Below, in pieces: positions 60,930-64,000 of a stretch of 64,000 nucleotides of DNA (position 1 is its first letter; each line of letters opens with the position of its first letter). The notes beneath the pieces are model-generated. The model ran no database searches, was not told the DNA's origin, and saw nothing but the letters and a program-made list of their open reading frames with translations. This DNA is from Termitomyces sp. T153. Taxonomy: Eukaryota > Basidiomycota > Agaricomycetes > Agaricales > Lyophyllaceae. The position numbers and the translations under genes are program-made. The stretch covers positions 1 to 64,000 of the forward strand of contig JACKQL020000012.1 of NCBI GenBank assembly GCA_018296165.2, written 5' to 3'.

Positions 60930-61330
60930 TAGTGAGGTCTGGAGTTAGTTAAGAATGTTTGGGATCATAATCATGAGCACAGAGTTTGTAATGGTGTTAG
61001 AGTTGAAAGAATTTGGGCACAATAAAGGAAATAGAATCAAACAAGATGAGAGCAAAAATAGATTGAAGTGGAGATACAAAATAATAACAAGACAATAATG
61101 GAGATAGAGACAAGACAAGACTAAGAAACTGAGGTAAGAGAAAACATATCACAAAAGATAGAGAGACAAACAATCAGAGCATAGGTAACATTAAGCAGAT
61201 GATATCAAGACTAGAGTATGGGATGCTACTCTACAACTTATATACTGACTACTGAACAGCTCCAAGAGTAGTGGGTCTGGTGGCAGGGCTTGTTGGGGCT
61301 GTGCAGAGTTGACAGATGTCAGTTGTGATC
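60930..61330. repeat. Direct repeat, left copy
   Basis: Shares with 63650-64000, in the same orientation and order, GAGTTGAAAG, GAGACAAGAC, AATATCAAGACTA/ATATCAAGACTAGAG, GATGCTACTCTA, CTTATATACT.ACTACTG and CAGAGTTGACAG. About 2.3 kb lies between the copies. Confidence 0.7.
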
Positions 61331-61717
61331 AGAGGGCAGGCTGCAGCAATATAGTGATGGGATTAGATGGAAATGCAGGCCACCCTAGGGTTGTTGTGAT
61401 GCTCTAGAGCTGATTGGGTAAATCAAGGTGACAAACCAGTGACATATGCCAGCATTAGGAACAGAGAGGGAGAGTTCCAGGGCTTAGGAGAGGCAGGAGA
61501 AGCATTGAGAGCTGTGGAGAATGTGTCAGAGTTAGCCAGAGGGCCATCAAGTTTGCCAAAGAAGCATTGGAGTTGCCTGGAGTGGGTGCTAAGGGTGAAC
61601 AAAGGTTGGAGGAGTTTGAGGGAGTGTTGGGGGGAACTCTAGGAAAGCAAGGTGGCTGGAAACAAGGTCTGGGGTTCTGGGAGCAGGTCATAACAGAGAT
61701 GGAATAAAATAGTAAGA

Positions 61718-62120
61718 TTACAGAGTCATTCTGGATTTCAGAACCACCAGTTTAAGGTCCCAAAGCTCATCATTGACTTTCTCTGGATCATAGGAACTAC
61801 CAACAAACAAGTCAGTCCTAGTAAAAGCCTCTGGTATGCTCTGAGATTTAGGAGTGGCAAGGATCCAAAAATTAATGCCTGTATCTACATAAATGAATGT
61901 TCCAAATCTGTTGGTGTTAATGTGATAAGGGTGCAAGGTCCTGCCAGGAGATGCAAGTTCCCATCACATGTCCATTAGAGAATAGTTTTGATTTTCTTTG
62001 CAACTGCCTCTATCAAGGACTTCCTTCCATGCATTCCAGCAGCTTTGGTAAGGTTGTGGTGGAAAGGAGTTGTGAATAAGAGGGGTATCAAGGGCATTGA
62101 TAGCTTTCCAATTTGGTAAG
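61718..62120 (-). pseudogene. Remnant of a JmjC-like protein gene
   Basis: The minus strand reads QSCWNAWKEVLDRG, then WELASPGRT, then HPYHINTNRFGTFIYVDTG, INFWILATPKSQS and NDELWDLKLVVLK. This resembles the JmjC/cupin-like basidiomycete proteins with an H-x-(D/N) pair followed by a GT(F/Y) segment. A TGA stop directly before WELAS breaks the frame, and the C-terminal half is not recovered. Confidence 0.5.
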
Positions 62121-62999
62121 TGGGAAGTGTCCAGTAGATCTTTGGGTCATGCTATTCTCTCTTGATAGTTAGCCTTAGCCAACTAATTTATTTGACCGAA
62201 CATATCTGTGTTTTATCTCACTAGAATGTGAACTACTCTTACCATGAACATGGAGTGATCTTTCAAGGGAGCCTAGAGGGTGCAATGGAACTTTGTAATC
62301 TGTACTGCTGGAAGGGCTGCTCCATAATGAGAATGTGCCAATGACAAAGAAGGTTAAGAGTTTGTTGAGGCTCTGAACTCTCATAAGTGGTGTTGGTCAT
62401 AGCATGTATGGTAGATGTGCCAGAGTCAGGGCACATGTGTCAAAGAACACCATTGAGGGAATTAGCCTCAATATGTTCAAAAGGCCAGTCAGCAAATTGT
62501 ATCTCCCATTCAAACTGTAAACAATTGATGAATCAGAAATCAGAAAATAAAGGCAGGCAGAGGGAGAAAGAATGTACATGAAAAGATGGTGTGTATGTAT
62601 ATGGGTTGTCTGAATTGACTATGGGAAAACTCCAAGCACAAGTACTGCATTTCTGGTGGGAAGAATGCAGTTAATGATGGATATACATTGATATCAGATT
62701 GGGTGACAATCTGCTCATCCTCTAAGGTAACTAATCTCAAAGAGGCTGGTTCAGGGTTCTGATATGCAAACTATATCAGTTGAACTTGAACTTGCAGTGC
62801 AGTGCCATAGACCAAACTTACTGAGTCTACCTCATTAAAATCAATCATAACCATCCTCTTTACATTTCCTTTTCAATGACCTCTCCATTTTTGCCAATAT
62901 AGGGCTATTTTTTTATTAGGAGTTTTCCCTTTACTCTTTGTTGGTCATTCCTTCTCTTTCTTCTTTTTCTTTGTCCCATTTTTTTTTCTTACTATCCTC
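62121..62999. other. Decayed, CpG-poor region without a supportable gene
   Basis: No coherent frame. It may hold further pieces of the JmjC-like remnant. Confidence 0.35.
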
Positions 63000-63235
63000 C
63001 TTCAGGTCATCTGCTGGCTGTTGCTCATCCTCTTGTTGCTTATCTTCTTTGTTATTAGTACCAACTCTAGGATCATCATCAAACTTGTCTGAAGGTCCCT
63101 CATCCTCAGCATCAGCATCCTCAGTGTCAACTCTAGAACCATCATCACCATTATCTTCTGAAGGTCCCTCATCATCAGTGCCAACATCATTAGCAACAAT
63201 TCAAGAACTATTATCACCATTGTCTGAAGGTAAGG
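63000..63235 (-). repeat. Coding-type repeat encoding an acidic tract (relic)
   Basis: Three degenerate copies of a unit of about 60 bp that contains CTGAAGGTCCCTCATC. Read on the minus strand they give DDEGPSEDNGDDGSR- and DEGPSDKFDDD-type acidic peptides, interrupted by one stop (after DNGDNSS). Confidence 0.6.
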
Positions 63236-63649
63236 GAGTCGAGTCAGGTTTGACTTCTTATCACTGCTTGGGATGGTTTTTGAATAAGTATGTTTGTCTT
63301 GGGACATGTCAGGTTCTGCTGACCACAGGGGCTCAGCTGCACTGGGCAAGTCCTTACTAAGCAGATGCAATGTCCTGTGCTTATAACCTAGCACTCTGGG
63401 GTTGGTGCAGACTTCAGATACTTGCAAGGGGAAGCCAAGAAAAGCAGTCTGAGCAAGTCCAGAGTGGTCCAAGAAAGTATTAGATCAAGTATATTAAATG
63501 TTGGGCTTGGGCAGGTGTCAGGTACAAGTCCATAAACAAGTGTATGGGCAGCAGGGTAAGCGGAGGTTTTGCAAATGATGGAAGCAGGGCTGGAGCTTGA
63601 TGGGGGATCAATCAAGAGTGATGGGTTCTGAGGCTGAGTATAGGGCAAG

Positions 63650-64000
63650 GTCTAGAGTCATTATAGAAATGTTGAAAGGGTCATAGCATGTGTGTGGAGT
63701 TCATAATGATGTCAGAGTTGAAAGGAGCTTAGAAATGATAAGGAAACAAAGACAGATAAGATGAGATGAGACAGAATTGAGAAACAAATAGATTTGAGAC
63801 CAAAAGTAGAAATAGAGACAAGACTAGAAAACATAATAGAAAAAAAACATAGGACACAGAAAACTAAGTAAAGCAATATCAAGACTAAGGTAACAGATGC
63901 TACTCTATGTCTTATATACTAACTACTGGACCTCCTCTAGGGACTGAAGGTGCAACAGCAGAGTTTATTGGAGCCACACAGAGTTGACAGGTGTTGGTTC
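63650..64000. repeat. Direct repeat, right copy (runs off the window)
   Basis: Partner of 60930-61330. The two may be long terminal repeats of a decayed element or the shared 5' part of two tandem gene relics; the window ends before this can be judged. Confidence 0.65.

Noticed and set aside
63002..63472. 156-codon Met/Leu-rich minus-strand frame
   Set aside because: It is a shifted reading of the acidic GAT/GAG-type repeat; the more sensible frame is the acidic one, itself broken by a stop.

Overview
The window is nuclear DNA of a basidiomycete fungus, most likely a mushroom-forming Agaricomycete. The genes are cut by many 45-65 bp GT-AG introns. The recognisable genes include a non-reducing polyketide synthase of orsellinic-acid-synthase layout, a DUF2235 protein, paired delta-12 desaturase-like proteins, a DUR3-type urea permease and a ferritin-like Rds1 protein, all common in this class.

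Region 1 (1-18.1 kb) is the most unusual part. Three minus-strand genes lie head to tail. Outside are two paralogous, unrecognised proteins (1177 and 1246 aa in my spliced models). Between them is a 1766-aa protein that joins N-terminal zinc fingers (OrsD/DUF3505-like), a tyrosine-recombinase-like domain and a RecQ-type helicase. All three models close in frame after splicing by hand. Sixteen of their introns carry the same small palindrome (TCTTA...TAAGA), like fungal introner-like elements. In the upstream paralogue one such intron plus a 33-nt mini-exon is repeated in tandem, giving 14 near-identical 56-bp introns that separate 13 in-frame mini-exons. The same palindrome recurs about 14 times in a non-coding satellite at 16.55-18.1 kb. 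I propose the block as a candidate undescribed mobile or selfish element and as an active site of intron multiplication.

Region 2 (18.1-20.5 kb) holds a minisatellite, a pyrimidine-rich stretch and intergenic DNA. Region 3 (20.5-50 kb) is ordinary, CpG-containing gene space: the polyketide synthase (+), DUF2235 protein (-), a diverged ~1-kb tandem duplication without a recognisable gene, a small hypothetical gene (+), a divergent pair of fatty-acid desaturases, a metallophosphoesterase (-), a secreted hypothetical protein (+), a ferritin-like protein (+) and a urea/sodium symporter (-). Polyketide tailoring genes (P450, monooxygenase, NRPS-like) are absent, so the synthase does not sit in an obvious full cluster here.

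Region 4 (50.5-64 kb) is a decayed repeat region that is almost free of CpG. It holds several minisatellites, short duplications and remnants of a kinase-like (APH family) gene and a JmjC-like gene, both broken by stops or frameshifts. No tRNA, rRNA, telomere repeat or CRISPR array was found.
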